Positions 29,560-37,915 of a DNA stretch of 61,726 nt are shown one piece after another (positions within the stretch are counted from its first letter, which is position 1; each line of letters starts with the position of its first letter). Origin of the DNA: Sinomicrobium sp. (lineage in GTDB: Bacteria > Bacteroidota > Bacteroidia > Flavobacteriales > Flavobacteriaceae); contig JAJUFH010000018.1 of NCBI GenBank assembly GCA_029266035.1, forward strand, positions 1-61,726, given 5' to 3'. Below the pieces are notes generated by a model. The model had not been told where the DNA came from and searched no databases. It was given only the letters and a program-made list of their open reading frames with translations. Position numbers and translations under genes: made by a program.

Positions 29560-30184
29560 TTACCCCGGATTGGCAATAACCTCTTTTTCAGTTAGTACTT
29601 TTCCTGTTATTCCGTCGATGATATAGGCTTTAGATTTTCATTTTTTGGTTTTAAAAAACACTTCCCAGACTTTTTTATTCCTGTACACCGGGTCTGAAGT
29701 CCCCCTGCTTAGCGAGAATATAGGGTTTTCCTTCCGCATTTTGTGTCTGCCTTTCTCCTTGGCAATAGCAATGGCTTGCGCCCAACAAATCGTATAGCCT
29801 TTGTCGTGGTCTATGACTTTAGTGATATTGCCCTGCTCGTCATAATGAGTTTCTTTGCCTACTTCTGTTAAACCATCTAAGTATAAAAATCGAACTCTTT
29901 TTAACTTTCCCGAAGGAGAATACCATAACCATTTCCCTATATTTGTTTGCTTGTTTGTTTGTTATATCATTCCCGTCTGGATATGTGTAATATCTACTTA
30001 GAATCGTTTCGTTATTAAGAATAGTATCCATTTCTTTGGGGTACTTTTTTTTGTCAAAAAAAATTTCTTCTTCGGTCACAATATTATCAAACTCACATAG
30101 CTTTTGGTTCTCTATGATATTTTTATAGTTATTGCATGATACGATAGTTATTACCGTTAACATTATCCAAGACACCTTTTTCAT
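29560..30184 (-). pseudogene. Disrupted lipoprotein, candidate immunity partner of the TssD-protease fusion
   Basis: The N-terminal half reads from the ATG at 30184 (MKKVSWIMLTVITIVSC lipobox) to DITNKQANKYREM. The continuation lies in a different frame (KWLWYSPSGKLKRVRFLYLDG, then ETHYDEQGN). The switch falls in a TTTG repeat (29942-29963); removing one four-base unit restores a single frame. A second lesion is an in-frame TGA after WEVFFKTKK, beyond which KSKAYIIDGITGKVLTEKEV continues to the natural end. The C-terminal part resembles PepSY-like domains. Its start overlaps the effector stop by ATGA, the arrangement of effector-immunity pairs. The immunity role is inferred. Confidence 0.75.
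29942..29963. repeat. TTTG tetranucleotide repeat inside the broken lipoprotein gene
   Basis: Five and a half TTTG units with one substitution (TTTG TTTG CTTG TTTG TTTG TT on the plus strand). Gain or loss of one unit shifts the frame by one base, so slipped-strand mispairing could switch the gene on or off. With the present copy number the gene is out of frame. Confidence 0.75.
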
Positions 30185-31747
30185 TGAGTAAATTTTGATT
30201 GATGTAGTTTTTCCCACTGCCATTTCCAAGTGGTTTGTTTACTGTTGCTATAATCCATATAATTATCGGTTCTACCCTGTTTAAAAATATGATCCTTTTC
30301 CTGATTTTTGGGTTTACCTTCCATATCTCTTTCATCAAAACTATGAGGTACACCACAGGCGTGCATAATTTCATGGGGAATTTCAGTTTCAGGGTATACT
30401 TCACTATTTTTCAAAAGCATCATAGACACTCCACTATCTCCTCTTGGGGTAATTCCATTGTTATAGCTTGATTTTTCTGGAGTAATGATGCCACATTTTA
30501 GATTTGTGAGATATAAGATAACTTCAAAAGGAGCAGCTTCTTTGACCTTTTCCATTTTTTGAAGGTTATACACTTGATGTACACTCGTTAAAAAATTACT
30601 TTTTGCCGTGTTATCATATTTAATCTCATCTTTTGTACCTTCTACAAAGCATTCTTTGATACGCTTTGGATATCCAGATAATTGTTCGTTTCTATTATTT
30701 TCTTTGGTCTGCTTATTTTCCAAGTCAGCTATATCCAATACCTCTGGTGTTTCATTCACAAGTTCAACATCTATCATGGCGGGATTAAAGGCTTTTTTAA
30801 AATAGTCTTCAAGTTTTTGTTTGTTTATTTTCGATTCTATATCATCATAATCACTTCTACTACCTTGTACCTCCACAATCACCCAACGCAGTTTTAATGT
30901 TTTTCGTTGATTTTGCCATACATTTATGGCTCCTGCCAATTTTCCATCCCCATAGACCTCTAACTTGGTAGGTTCAGTCAGGTTCCTAGTGCATTTTATA
31001 TGAACCTCTTTGGCGTCCTGTAATTCTTCGGGAGAAATCTCAAACCCTTTGCCTTCTAATGTGACCTTGTCAATGTTTTTAAATTTATCTTTATCTACTT
31101 TTAATGTAATGGTCTGCCCTTTTTTAATACTGACCCAAGGAATGAAATACTCTTTGCCTTCTATATCTTCAATAGGCGTATACACCTTCTTTAAGGCATC
31201 GTAGTCCTCCACAATGTTTTTATAATTGTCTCTCATCCAGTCAAAACCAAACACTCCGTTTTTCAGATCGTCATTTTTGGCTTTAAATTCTATTCGGCAT
31301 TTTTGTTTTTTGTTTTCCTCTTCTTTCGGTTCATAAGGCTTTATCTCTGTAAACGGATTAGAAACCCGCCAAGGCTTGATAAATTTGGACCCATTGATGG
31401 ATAAAATTCCGGGAGTTAACTCAAAGGTATTGATCATAGCCTCACCATCATGGTTGAAATCTTCCGTATACGTCACGCAATAACAGTCCCAGAATTCTAT
31501 TCTTCTCATAGTGCGCATTCCGTCACGTTCGTAAAAAACAAGATATCCTTTTTTCATCATACTGGGACTTTTCGCCCATTCAAAAATGGAAGTACTTTTA
31601 GCGCTTTCTATCCGAATTGTCATTTTTCCTCCATTGGGATCAGCTCAGGGCCGATCACTGTGGTCGGTTGTTGCTGCATGTTTAAACGGAAGGCTTTCAC
31701 TCGAATAGGAGCCTCATCTTCTATGTGTAGTTCGGCAAGAAAAGACA
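30181..31747 (-). pseudogene. TssD/Hcp-metzincin fusion, T6SS effector with a one-base frameshift near its N-terminus
   Basis: The gene begins at the ATG at 31747 with MSFLAELHIEDEAPIRV, the usual start of Bacteroidota T6SS tube protein TssD. That frame stops with TGA at 31622. The rest is in the -1 frame: IRIESAKSTSIFEW, MKKGYLVFYERDG and DCYCVTYTEDFNHDG complete the TssD domain. One extra C in the CCC run at about 31635 would join them (IPNGGKMTIRIES). A linker with Ig-like character follows, then a protease domain with HEIMHACGVPH (417-427 of the 480-residue second frame) and a Met-turn NYMDY (454-458), the metzincin signature. It is a specialised tube-protein effector. The frame could instead be restored by slippage or reinitiation at the ATGA overlap. 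Confidence 0.8.
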
Positions 31748-31953
31748 TAAGCTATTAGTGTTATAAGTCATTGTAATAGGGCATAAGGGAAGTATAAATA
31801 TACAGATTTTTCTTAAATATATAATAGCTTTTCTTTACAGTGTATTTTCAATAGGTACTATTTTTATCTAACTGCAAATTATTTTCAGGCGATTTTTCAA
31901 TCAGTTGAACGAAGCTTATCGATTCCAATATCAAAAAAATACAAAAAAAACAG

Positions 31954-31985
31954 ATTAAACGTTTGTTTGAATTAAACGTTTGTTT
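31954..31985 (+). promoter_or_regulatory. Direct-repeat operator of the TetR efflux operon
   Basis: Two identical 15-base copies of ATTAAACGTTTGTTT at 31954-31968 and 31971-31985, spaced 17 bases start to start. Each contains the AAACGTTT palindrome, a typical TetR-family site. They cover both promoter elements, so binding would block transcription (autorepression). Confidence 0.75.
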
Positions 31986-31992
31986 AATTTTG
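31962..31992 (+). promoter_or_regulatory. Promoter of the tetR-tolC-emrAB operon
   Basis: TTTG at 31962-31965 and TAATTTTG at 31985-31992, separated by 19 bases, match the Bacteroidota consensus TTTG-N19-TAnnTTTG. It lies 24 bases before the tetR start and inside the direct repeats. Confidence 0.75.
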
Positions 31993-32016
31993 TGCCCTCA
32001 ATTAAAAAATGAGGTG

Positions 32017-32637
32017 ATGGACTTAGGTGAAAAGCAGATTCATATTCTCAATGTGGCCGAAAAGTTATTCGCTAAAAATGGTTTTGACGGCACCTCGGTA
32101 CGGCAGATTGCCAGTGAGGCCGATGTGAATATCGCGATGATTTCCTACTATTTCGGATCTAAGGAAAAGATGTTGGAGGCCTTGATGCACTACCGCTTTG
32201 AAGGGTTTAGAAGGGAAATGGACAAGGTGATGTCTGAAGAGGGCGATTACTTTGAGAAGATAGATCACATGATTGCTTTTATGATTAAGCGAATACACCA
32301 AAACCGCTATGTCTACAAGGTGGCAAATTCTGAGTATTCAAAGCAGAACAGACAGGTGAATTTTGAGAAGTATGTCGCCCAAAAGATTGAAAATTACAAA
32401 TTAATCGAGGCTTTGATCAAAAGAGGACAGCAAGCGGGAGTGTTTTCTTCCGAGGTATATATTCCACTTATGATACCTACAGTGGTAGGGACTTATTTTC
32501 ACTTTTACTACAACAAAAAGTTTTTTATGACCCTTTTTGAAGTAGATAAAGAGGAGGATGTAGACGATTTTGTGTACACCACATTAACAGCACATATTCA
32601 ACAAACTATAAAAAAGTTACTTTCTAATGAAAATTAA
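32017..32637 (+). CDS. TetR family transcriptional regulator of the efflux operon
   Basis: A 206-residue repressor. The ATG at 32017 (MDLGEKQIHILNVAEKLF) is the natural start, since the upstream in-frame region overlaps the promoter. The DNA-binding domain (about 5-50) is canonical: AEKLFAKNGFDGTSVRQIASEADVNIAMISYYFGSKEKMLEALM. The C-terminal ligand domain is helical. It starts the operon, and its end overlaps the tolC start by 11 bases. It probably senses a drug or bile-like compound and derepresses its own operon. Confidence 0.93.
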   Translation: MDLGEKQIHILNVAEKLFAKNGFDGTSVRQIASEADVNIAMISYYFGSKEKMLEALMHYRFEGFRREMDKVMSEEGDYFEKIDHMIAFMIKRIHQNRYVYKVANSEYSKQNRQVNFEKYVAQKIENYKLIEALIKRGQQAGVFSSEVYIPLMIPTVVGTYFHFYYNKKFFMTLFEVDKEEDVDDFVYTTLTAHIQQTIKKLLSNEN

Positions 32638-33937
32638 ACTGTCATTGTTTTTTCTGTTGTTGGCAGCCTGGTCGATAGAGGTAGAGGCACAGGAAAAAAA
32701 GCCGTTGGGGCTACAGGAGGCCATAGAACTCGCGTTGACCAATGGCGATGAAGCAAAAATTGCGGATGAAAAAGTAAACGCAGCTACGAGCGAGCTCAAG
32801 GTGACTCGTAATTCGCAATACCCCGACCTGAGAGCATCTGGGCAGTATATGCACCTTGCTGAGCCCAATATCACAGGAGCCTTGTTACCTGTAGGCGATG
32901 GGAATGGGGGTGGAGCTCCGGATGTAGATCGGGTAATGATAGGGCAGATTAATGCCTCTATACCCTTGTTCTCCGGCTTTAAGCTCAAAAACCTCGTTCA
33001 GGCAAGCGAAAACCGCTTAGAAGCGGCAAAACTCAATGCAGTGAGCGAAAAGGAGCAGCTGGTCATGAAAACGGTGGCCGATTATGTCAACCTGTACAAG
33101 GCGCGACAAACGGTGATATTGGTTAGAGAAAACCTGAAGAGCGCAGCACAGCGGGTAAAGGATTTTTCGGCTATGGAGGCCAACGGTCTTCTGGCTCGTA
33201 ACGATCTTTTAAAAGCCAAATTACAGGAGTCTAATGTAAAGGTAACCTTGGAGGAGGCGCTTAAAAATGAACGTATACTTCACTACCGTTTGCTCACCTT
33301 GCTAAAACTGCCCGAAGGTACGGAGATCGCATTAAACGAAGGCGAATTGGATATGGCTCCGGTGAGCTTGTCGGATAGTTTGGAGATGTCTCGAAGCGAT
33401 CTGGAGGCACTTCGCTACCAGGAGAAGGCAGCTGAAAACCAAATAAAAGTAGCACGCAGTAAGGTGTTTCCGTCTGTTCAACTCATAGGCGGATATGTGG
33501 CGGCAGATATACACAACGCCCTTGCAGTTACTAATGCCATTAATTTTGGGGTAGGGGTGTCTTATAATATCTCCGATATTTTTAAGTCGGCAAGCGATGT
33601 GAAAGTAGCAAAGAGCAAGGCGACAGAGCTTCAGTACAGCCTTGATCAGTATGCCGATCAGCTAAACATTCAGCTTAAAAATGCTCTTGAAGATTACAGA
33701 CTGGCTATTAAGAAATATGAGGTGTATACCGAGTCTAAAGAACAGGCTGCCGAGAATTACCGCATCGTAAAAGACAAATACGACAACGGCCTGGTAGATA
33801 CCAACGATTTGCTGGAAGCCGATGTACAACAGTTGCAATCGAATATAGACTTGGCTTATGCCCGAGCCGAAATTACCCAAAAATATTACGAACTCCTGAC
33901 AGCGCAGGGTACGCTAACAAACCACATAACTCAATAA
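32627..33937 (+). CDS. TolC family outer-membrane efflux protein
   Basis: A 436-residue protein with signal peptide ending near VEAQ. It shows two repeats of the outer-membrane efflux fold, with long coiled-coil helices (for example residues 120-190 and 350-430). Typical TolC features are LGLQEAIELALTNGDEAKIADEKV, SIPLFSGFKL, VSYNISDIFKSASD and YDNGLVDTNDLLEADV. It forms the exit duct of the tripartite pump with the membrane-fusion and MFS proteins downstream. Confidence 0.93.
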   Translation: MKIKLSLFFLLLAAWSIEVEAQEKKPLGLQEAIELALTNGDEAKIADEKVNAATSELKVTRNSQYPDLRASGQYMHLAEPNITGALLPVGDGNGGGAPDVDRVMIGQINASIPLFSGFKLKNLVQASENRLEAAKLNAVSEKEQLVMKTVADYVNLYKARQTVILVRENLKSAAQRVKDFSAMEANGLLARNDLLKAKLQESNVKVTLEEALKNERILHYRLLTLLKLPEGTEIALNEGELDMAPVSLSDSLEMSRSDLEALRYQEKAAENQIKVARSKVFPSVQLIGGYVAADIHNALAVTNAINFGVGVSYNISDIFKSASDVKVAKSKATELQYSLDQYADQLNIQLKNALEDYRLAIKKYEVYTESKEQAAENYRIVKDKYDNGLVDTNDLLEADVQQLQSNIDLAYARAEITQKYYELLTAQGTLTNHITQ

Positions 33938-33956
33938 ACAAATCATTTTTTAGAAA

Positions 33957-35039
33957 ATGGAACAGAAGAAAGAGACCAATAAGAAATTTGTAATTATTAT
34001 CGCCGTATTGTTGGGAGTAGGATTGGTATATGGCGGATACAAATTAGTACACTCCTTTTCTCACGAAACTACCGACGACGCTCAGATAGAAGCCAGAATG
34101 AACCCGGTAATTCCTCGTGTAGAAGGCTATGTAAAAAAAGTATATGTCACCGACAACCAAGAGGTGAAGGCAGGAGATACCCTCTTTGTGATCGATGATC
34201 AGGACTACAGAGTGCGACTGGAACAGGCGCGCGCGGGTCTAGCGGCAGCAGAGAGCCAGCTTGCTGTAGCAAAAGCGAGCATAGGTTCGTATGTGGCCAA
34301 TGCTGCAGCATCTAAGTCGCAGGTGCAATCGGCCAAAGGAAATATAGAGACTGCAAAAACACAATTGTGGAGAGCGACCAAAGATTACGAAAGGTTTAAA
34401 AATCTCTATGAAAACCACTCTATCACCGCTCAACAATACGAGCAAGCACTCGCTACTAAAGAACAAGCTGAACAACAGCTTCAGATCTTGGAGAGTCAGC
34501 AAAAAGCGACCAGCAGTCAGCACCATGCAGCTATTTCTCAAACAGAGATTTCTGAGAAACAGGTCATAGTCGCAGAGGCTAATGTAAAAAGTGCTCAGGC
34601 CAATCTGGATGCAGCTTTGCTCAATATGAGTTATACTGTGGTTACCGCACCTATAGATGGACAATTGTCGGATGTAGGCCTTCAAGAAGGACAGTTTGTT
34701 AGACCGGGACAATCTTTGTTCTATCTCGTGAATACCAAAGATATCTGGGTGGTGGCCAATTTTAAAGAAACCCAGCTCGACAAGATGAGAGTGGGACAAA
34801 AGGTGAGTATAGAGGTAGATGCCTATCCCGATGAAGAATTCGAAGCTGTGGTAACTGCATTTTCTCCTGCAACAGGAGCCAAATTTGCCTTGTTGCCCCC
34901 CGATAATGCTACCGGTAACTTTGTGAAAACAGTACAAAGACTTCCGGTTAAAATAGATTTTGTTTCGAGTAACGATAAGAAAAAACTTGCTCGGGTGCGC
35001 TCCGGAATGAACGTATTCGTTGATGTGCATTTAAAGTAA
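33957..35039 (+). CDS. HlyD/EmrA family membrane-fusion (periplasmic adaptor) protein
   Basis: A 360-residue protein with one N-terminal transmembrane helix (FVIIIAVLLGVGLVYGGYKL). The biotinyl-lipoyl-like domain begins with TTDDAQIEARMNPVIPRVEGYVKKVYVTDNQEVKAGD and closes with MSYTVVTAPIDGQLSDVGLQEGQFV. A long coiled-coil hairpin (about 80-210) docks to TolC. It bridges the MFS pump and TolC. The start is 19 bases after tolC, and the next gene starts three bases after it. Confidence 0.93.
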   Translation: MEQKKETNKKFVIIIAVLLGVGLVYGGYKLVHSFSHETTDDAQIEARMNPVIPRVEGYVKKVYVTDNQEVKAGDTLFVIDDQDYRVRLEQARAGLAAAESQLAVAKASIGSYVANAAASKSQVQSAKGNIETAKTQLWRATKDYERFKNLYENHSITAQQYEQALATKEQAEQQLQILESQQKATSSQHHAAISQTEISEKQVIVAEANVKSAQANLDAALLNMSYTVVTAPIDGQLSDVGLQEGQFVRPGQSLFYLVNTKDIWVVANFKETQLDKMRVGQKVSIEVDAYPDEEFEAVVTAFSPATGAKFALLPPDNATGNFVKTVQRLPVKIDFVSSNDKKKLARVRSGMNVFVDVHLK

Positions 35040-35042
35040 ATT

Positions 35043-36632
35043 ATGGCTGAAGTACAGGAAATAAATGAAAATGACCTGGTAGCCTATGGCTTCCGAAGGG
35101 TGATTATCACAATTACCGCCATCTTGTGTGCCCTTCTGGAAATCATAGATACCACCATTGTAAACGTGGCACTCAACGATATGGGAGGAAGCCTGGGGGC
35201 ATCGCTTAACGATATTGCCTGGGTGATTACGGCCTATGCCATTGCCAACGTTATTATTATCCCTATGACGAGCTGGCTTTCAAAACAGTTCGGACGGCGA
35301 AATTATTTTGCAGCTTCCATTATCGTGTTTACCGTTACCTCTTTTTTGTGTGGTAATGCTACCAATTTATGGGAATTGGTAATCTTCCGATTTATTCAGG
35401 GAATGGGCGGTGGAGCCCTGTTGGTAACCGCACAGACGATTATTACAGAGAGCTATCCCAAAGAAAAAAGAGGGATGGCTCAGGCGATCTACGGTATGGG
35501 GGTTATTGTGGGACCTACACTTGGTCCTCCGCTAGGAGGATACTTGGTGGATAACTATTCCTGGCCCTATATTTTCTACATCAATATCCCTGTGGGTATT
35601 ATCGCTACCTTTTTGGCTATACTCTATGTGAAGAGTCCGAAATACGGTGAAAAACTCAAAGCGAGTCAGGTCGACTGGTGGGGTATAGCTTTGCTGGCCG
35701 CTTTTGTAGGCTCTTTGCAGTTTGTATTGGAACACGGGCAACAAGACGACTGGTTTTCTGATACAACTATATTAGTGCTGAGTATAGTGTCGGTATTTGG
35801 ACTGGTGCTATTTATATGGCGTGAACTGGTTTACGAGCATCCTATTGTCAACCTCAGGGTTTTGAGAGATTACAACTTGCGGATAGGTACCATACTGACG
35901 TTTATTCTCGGTTTCGGATTGTACGGATCTACCTTTATCATTCCGATCTACACCCAGTCTGTTCTGGGGTGGACAGCGACGGATGCAGGTTTGTTGTTGA
36001 TACCTAGTTCTATTACCACCGGACTTATGATGCCGGTGATAGGAAAATTGTTGGAGCGAGGCGTATCACAGAAATATCTCGCTGCAGTCGGATTTTCCAT
36101 ATTCTTCATTTACAGCTATTGGATGTATACCATGATGACGCCAGATACGGGAGGGGAACACTTCTTCTGGCCCTTGGTCACCCGAGGTATCGGATTAGGA
36201 CTGTTGTTTGTGCCTATTACAACCCTGTCGCTGTCTACGCTGGAGGGCAAGAATATTGGAGAAGGAGCGGCGTTTACGGGAATGATGAGACAATTGGGAG
36301 GGTCGTTTGGTATAGCGATTATCACCACCTTTGTCGCCCGTTTAGGACAGCAGCACCGAGTGAATCTCATTCCCAATCTAAACGGAACTAATTTTGAAGT
36401 ACAAGAACGCATCAATGCCTACCAGCAGATGTTTATAAGTAAAGGCTATAGTATAAATGAAGCTCTTGATAGAGCGTATAAGCTATTGGAAGGCTCTGTA
36501 ACCCTTCAGAGTACGGTCCTTTCGTATATGGATATCTTTATTTATCTCGGAGTGTTGTTTTTAATCTGTGTGCCTTTTGTACTTATGATTAAAAAGGGCT
36601 CCGGAAAAGTAAATGCCTCGGCAGCACATTAG
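35043..36632 (+). CDS. MFS transporter of the DHA2/EmrB family
   Basis: A 529-residue, 14-helix drug:proton antiporter. Family markers are LEIIDTTIVNVALNDMGGSLG in helix 1, WLSKQFGRRNYF (motif A) and VIVGPTLGPPLGGYLVDNYSW (motif C). It exports hydrophobic compounds through the adaptor and TolC to the outside. It closes the TetR-TolC-EmrA-EmrB operon. The substrate is not predictable from the sequence. Confidence 0.94.
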   Translation: MAEVQEINENDLVAYGFRRVIITITAILCALLEIIDTTIVNVALNDMGGSLGASLNDIAWVITAYAIANVIIIPMTSWLSKQFGRRNYFAASIIVFTVTSFLCGNATNLWELVIFRFIQGMGGGALLVTAQTIITESYPKEKRGMAQAIYGMGVIVGPTLGPPLGGYLVDNYSWPYIFYINIPVGIIATFLAILYVKSPKYGEKLKASQVDWWGIALLAAFVGSLQFVLEHGQQDDWFSDTTILVLSIVSVFGLVLFIWRELVYEHPIVNLRVLRDYNLRIGTILTFILGFGLYGSTFIIPIYTQSVLGWTATDAGLLLIPSSITTGLMMPVIGKLLERGVSQKYLAAVGFSIFFIYSYWMYTMMTPDTGGEHFFWPLVTRGIGLGLLFVPITTLSLSTLEGKNIGEGAAFTGMMRQLGGSFGIAIITTFVARLGQQHRVNLIPNLNGTNFEVQERINAYQQMFISKGYSINEALDRAYKLLEGSVTLQSTVLSYMDIFIYLGVLFLICVPFVLMIKKGSGKVNASAAH

Positions 36633-36686
36633 TATTGCAAAGAACGGAAATAAAAATAGCTGGTCAAAATACTGGTTTTTGGGGAT

Positions 36687-36717
36687 ATTGTACAGTTTTC
36701 GTTTTTTACTACTTTTG
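36687..36717 (+). promoter_or_regulatory. Bacteroidota-type promoter of the small membrane protein gene
   Basis: ATTG at 36687-36690 and TACTTTTG at 36710-36717, separated by 19 bases, fit TTG-N19-TAnnTTTG. It starts transcription shortly before the gene at 36757, separating it from the efflux operon. Confidence 0.7.
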
Positions 36718-36756
36718 TGAAGTACGCAATCTAAAACTTTAAACAAAATAGTAAAT

Positions 36757-37155
36757 ATGGAAACAAGCAATCAAGTAGGTGCGGCTGCCGGACTTATAGG
36801 AATGTTGATTTATCTGGCTTTAATTGTACTCGTCATAGCGGGTATGTGGAAGATTTTTGAAAAGGCCGGAAAACCGGGATGGGCGGCAATTGTACCTGTC
36901 TACAATATTATAGTACTGTTGGAAATTGTCGGTAAACCTATGTGGTGGATTGTATTGATGTTGGTACCTTGTGTCAATATTGTAGCTCAGATATGGGTTA
37001 CCAATTTGTTGAGTAAGAGTTTCGGGAAGAGCGAAGGCTTTACCGTAGGGATGGTGCTGTTGCCTATGGTGTTTTATCCCATTCTAGGCTTTGGAGACTC
37101 GCAGTATCAGGGACCTTCTGCCAAAGAAGCCCAAGTGATCGATCCGGAGATATAG
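36757..37155 (+). CDS. DUF5684-like membrane protein
   Basis: A 132-residue protein with about three hydrophobic helices (GLIGMLIYLALIVLVIAGMW, WWIVLMLVPCVNIVAQIW, and VGMVLLPMVFYPILGFG). The loop FEKAGKPGWAAIVPVYN is the family signature, shared with signal-peptidase-I-associated or channel-like small membrane proteins. No enzymatic residues are apparent. The role is unknown. It is transcribed alone and followed by a terminator at 37196. Confidence 0.75.
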   Translation: METSNQVGAAAGLIGMLIYLALIVLVIAGMWKIFEKAGKPGWAAIVPVYNIIVLLEIVGKPMWWIVLMLVPCVNIVAQIWVTNLLSKSFGKSEGFTVGMVLLPMVFYPILGFGDSQYQGPSAKEAQVIDPEI

Positions 37156-37195
37156 GCTCAAGAGAATAAATATCGTAAAATAATACACAAACAGT

Positions 37196-37223
37196 AAGCC
37201 CGGACATCATATCCGGGCTTTTT
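37196..37223 (+). terminator. Intrinsic terminator
   Basis: A perfect nine-base stem AAGCCCGGA / TCCGGGCTT with a seven-base loop, followed by TTT. It ends the DUF5684-like gene and lies just before the DUF2752 gene start. Confidence 0.85.
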
Positions 37224-37236
37224 GGTATTTTGTAAT

Positions 37237-37545
37237 ATGTCTGATATCTGGCACTGGCTTCAACATCATCTTTTGCCCTGTCCGCTAAAGTGGCTTACGG
37301 GCTTCGACTGTCCAGGTTGCGGCTTTCAGCGATCTCTCATGGCGCTGTTGCAGGGCGATATGGAGAAGAGTTGGGAGTTGTATCCTGCCACCATTCCCTT
37401 GCTCTTGCTCTTTGCTATAACCCTATGGCAGAGAATTCAACCTTCCGGTTTTGGAAAATACTGCTTTAAAATACTGGTATATGTTGCCGGAAGTATTATC
37501 CTTATTAGCTATATCCTTAAAATAACTGCCGGAATCCGATGGTAG
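37237..37545 (+). CDS. DUF2752 family membrane protein
   Basis: A 102-residue protein. I start at the ATG at 37237 (MSDIWHWLQ). The family signature CPLKWLTGFDCPGCGFQRS with its CPGCG motif is intact, followed by two hydrophobic helices (TIPLLLLFAITLW and ILVYVAGSIILISYIL). The paired cysteines could bind metal or be redox active. The function is unknown. It starts 13 bases after a terminator, so its promoter is unclear, and partial read-through is possible. Confidence 0.85.
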   Translation: MSDIWHWLQHHLLPCPLKWLTGFDCPGCGFQRSLMALLQGDMEKSWELYPATIPLLLLFAITLWQRIQPSGFGKYCFKILVYVAGSIILISYILKITAGIRW

Positions 37546-37705
37546 GTACACGGATAGTCTGTAAAATGGACCTTTCCATTTTTAATCAAATTGACAATCC
37601 TGATCTAGTGGGGCATATAGAGCGTATCGGAAAAGTTTTTTACGTACCGGTTGAGGTTTAAATGTGATGGCCGTCGATTGCATATGACATGTATCCGACG
37701 CCGTA

Positions 37706-37727
37706 GAGACGCAAAATTTTGCGTCTC
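37706..37727. repeat. Perfect 22-bp palindrome (GAGACGC type)
   Basis: GAGACGCAAAA followed immediately by its reverse complement TTTTGCGTCTC, preceded by GCCGTA. Similar GTAGAGACGC palindromes are scattered between genes in many Bacteroidota and cyanobacteria. Probably a dispersed intergenic repeat. It could also act as a terminator, as it lies after the DUF2752 gene. Confidence 0.65.
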
Positions 37728-37883
37728 CCCCTCATTGACGAATTGTCGTGGTACGATGGACAATTTTTAAATGGGTATTTCCATATAATTTATTCAATAC
37801 AAATGTGTATCAAATAAAATATTGATGTGTGAAAATCCCAGTAGAGTCTTTTGCCTTGCGCAGAAAAGTATTGAAACCACCAG

Positions 37884-37913
37884 TTGACAGTCTTCCAAAA
37901 TAAACTATATTTG
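37884..37913 (+). promoter_or_regulatory. Promoter of the riboswitch-btuB operon
   Basis: TTG at 37884-37886, 19 bases, then TATATTTG at 37906-37913, an exact fit to the Bacteroidota consensus. Transcription would start around 37919, right at the 5' arm of the riboswitch P1 stem. Confidence 0.78.
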
Positions 37914-37915
37914 CC

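Noticed and set aside
30129-30404. 91-residue minus-strand frame at the effector-lipoprotein junction
   Set aside because: Third frame across two better-supported genes; no signal or motif.
34239-35030. Antisense frame (263 residues) over the EmrA-like gene
   Set aside because: Shadow frame opposite a well-supported adaptor gene; Cys- and His-rich translation without motifs.
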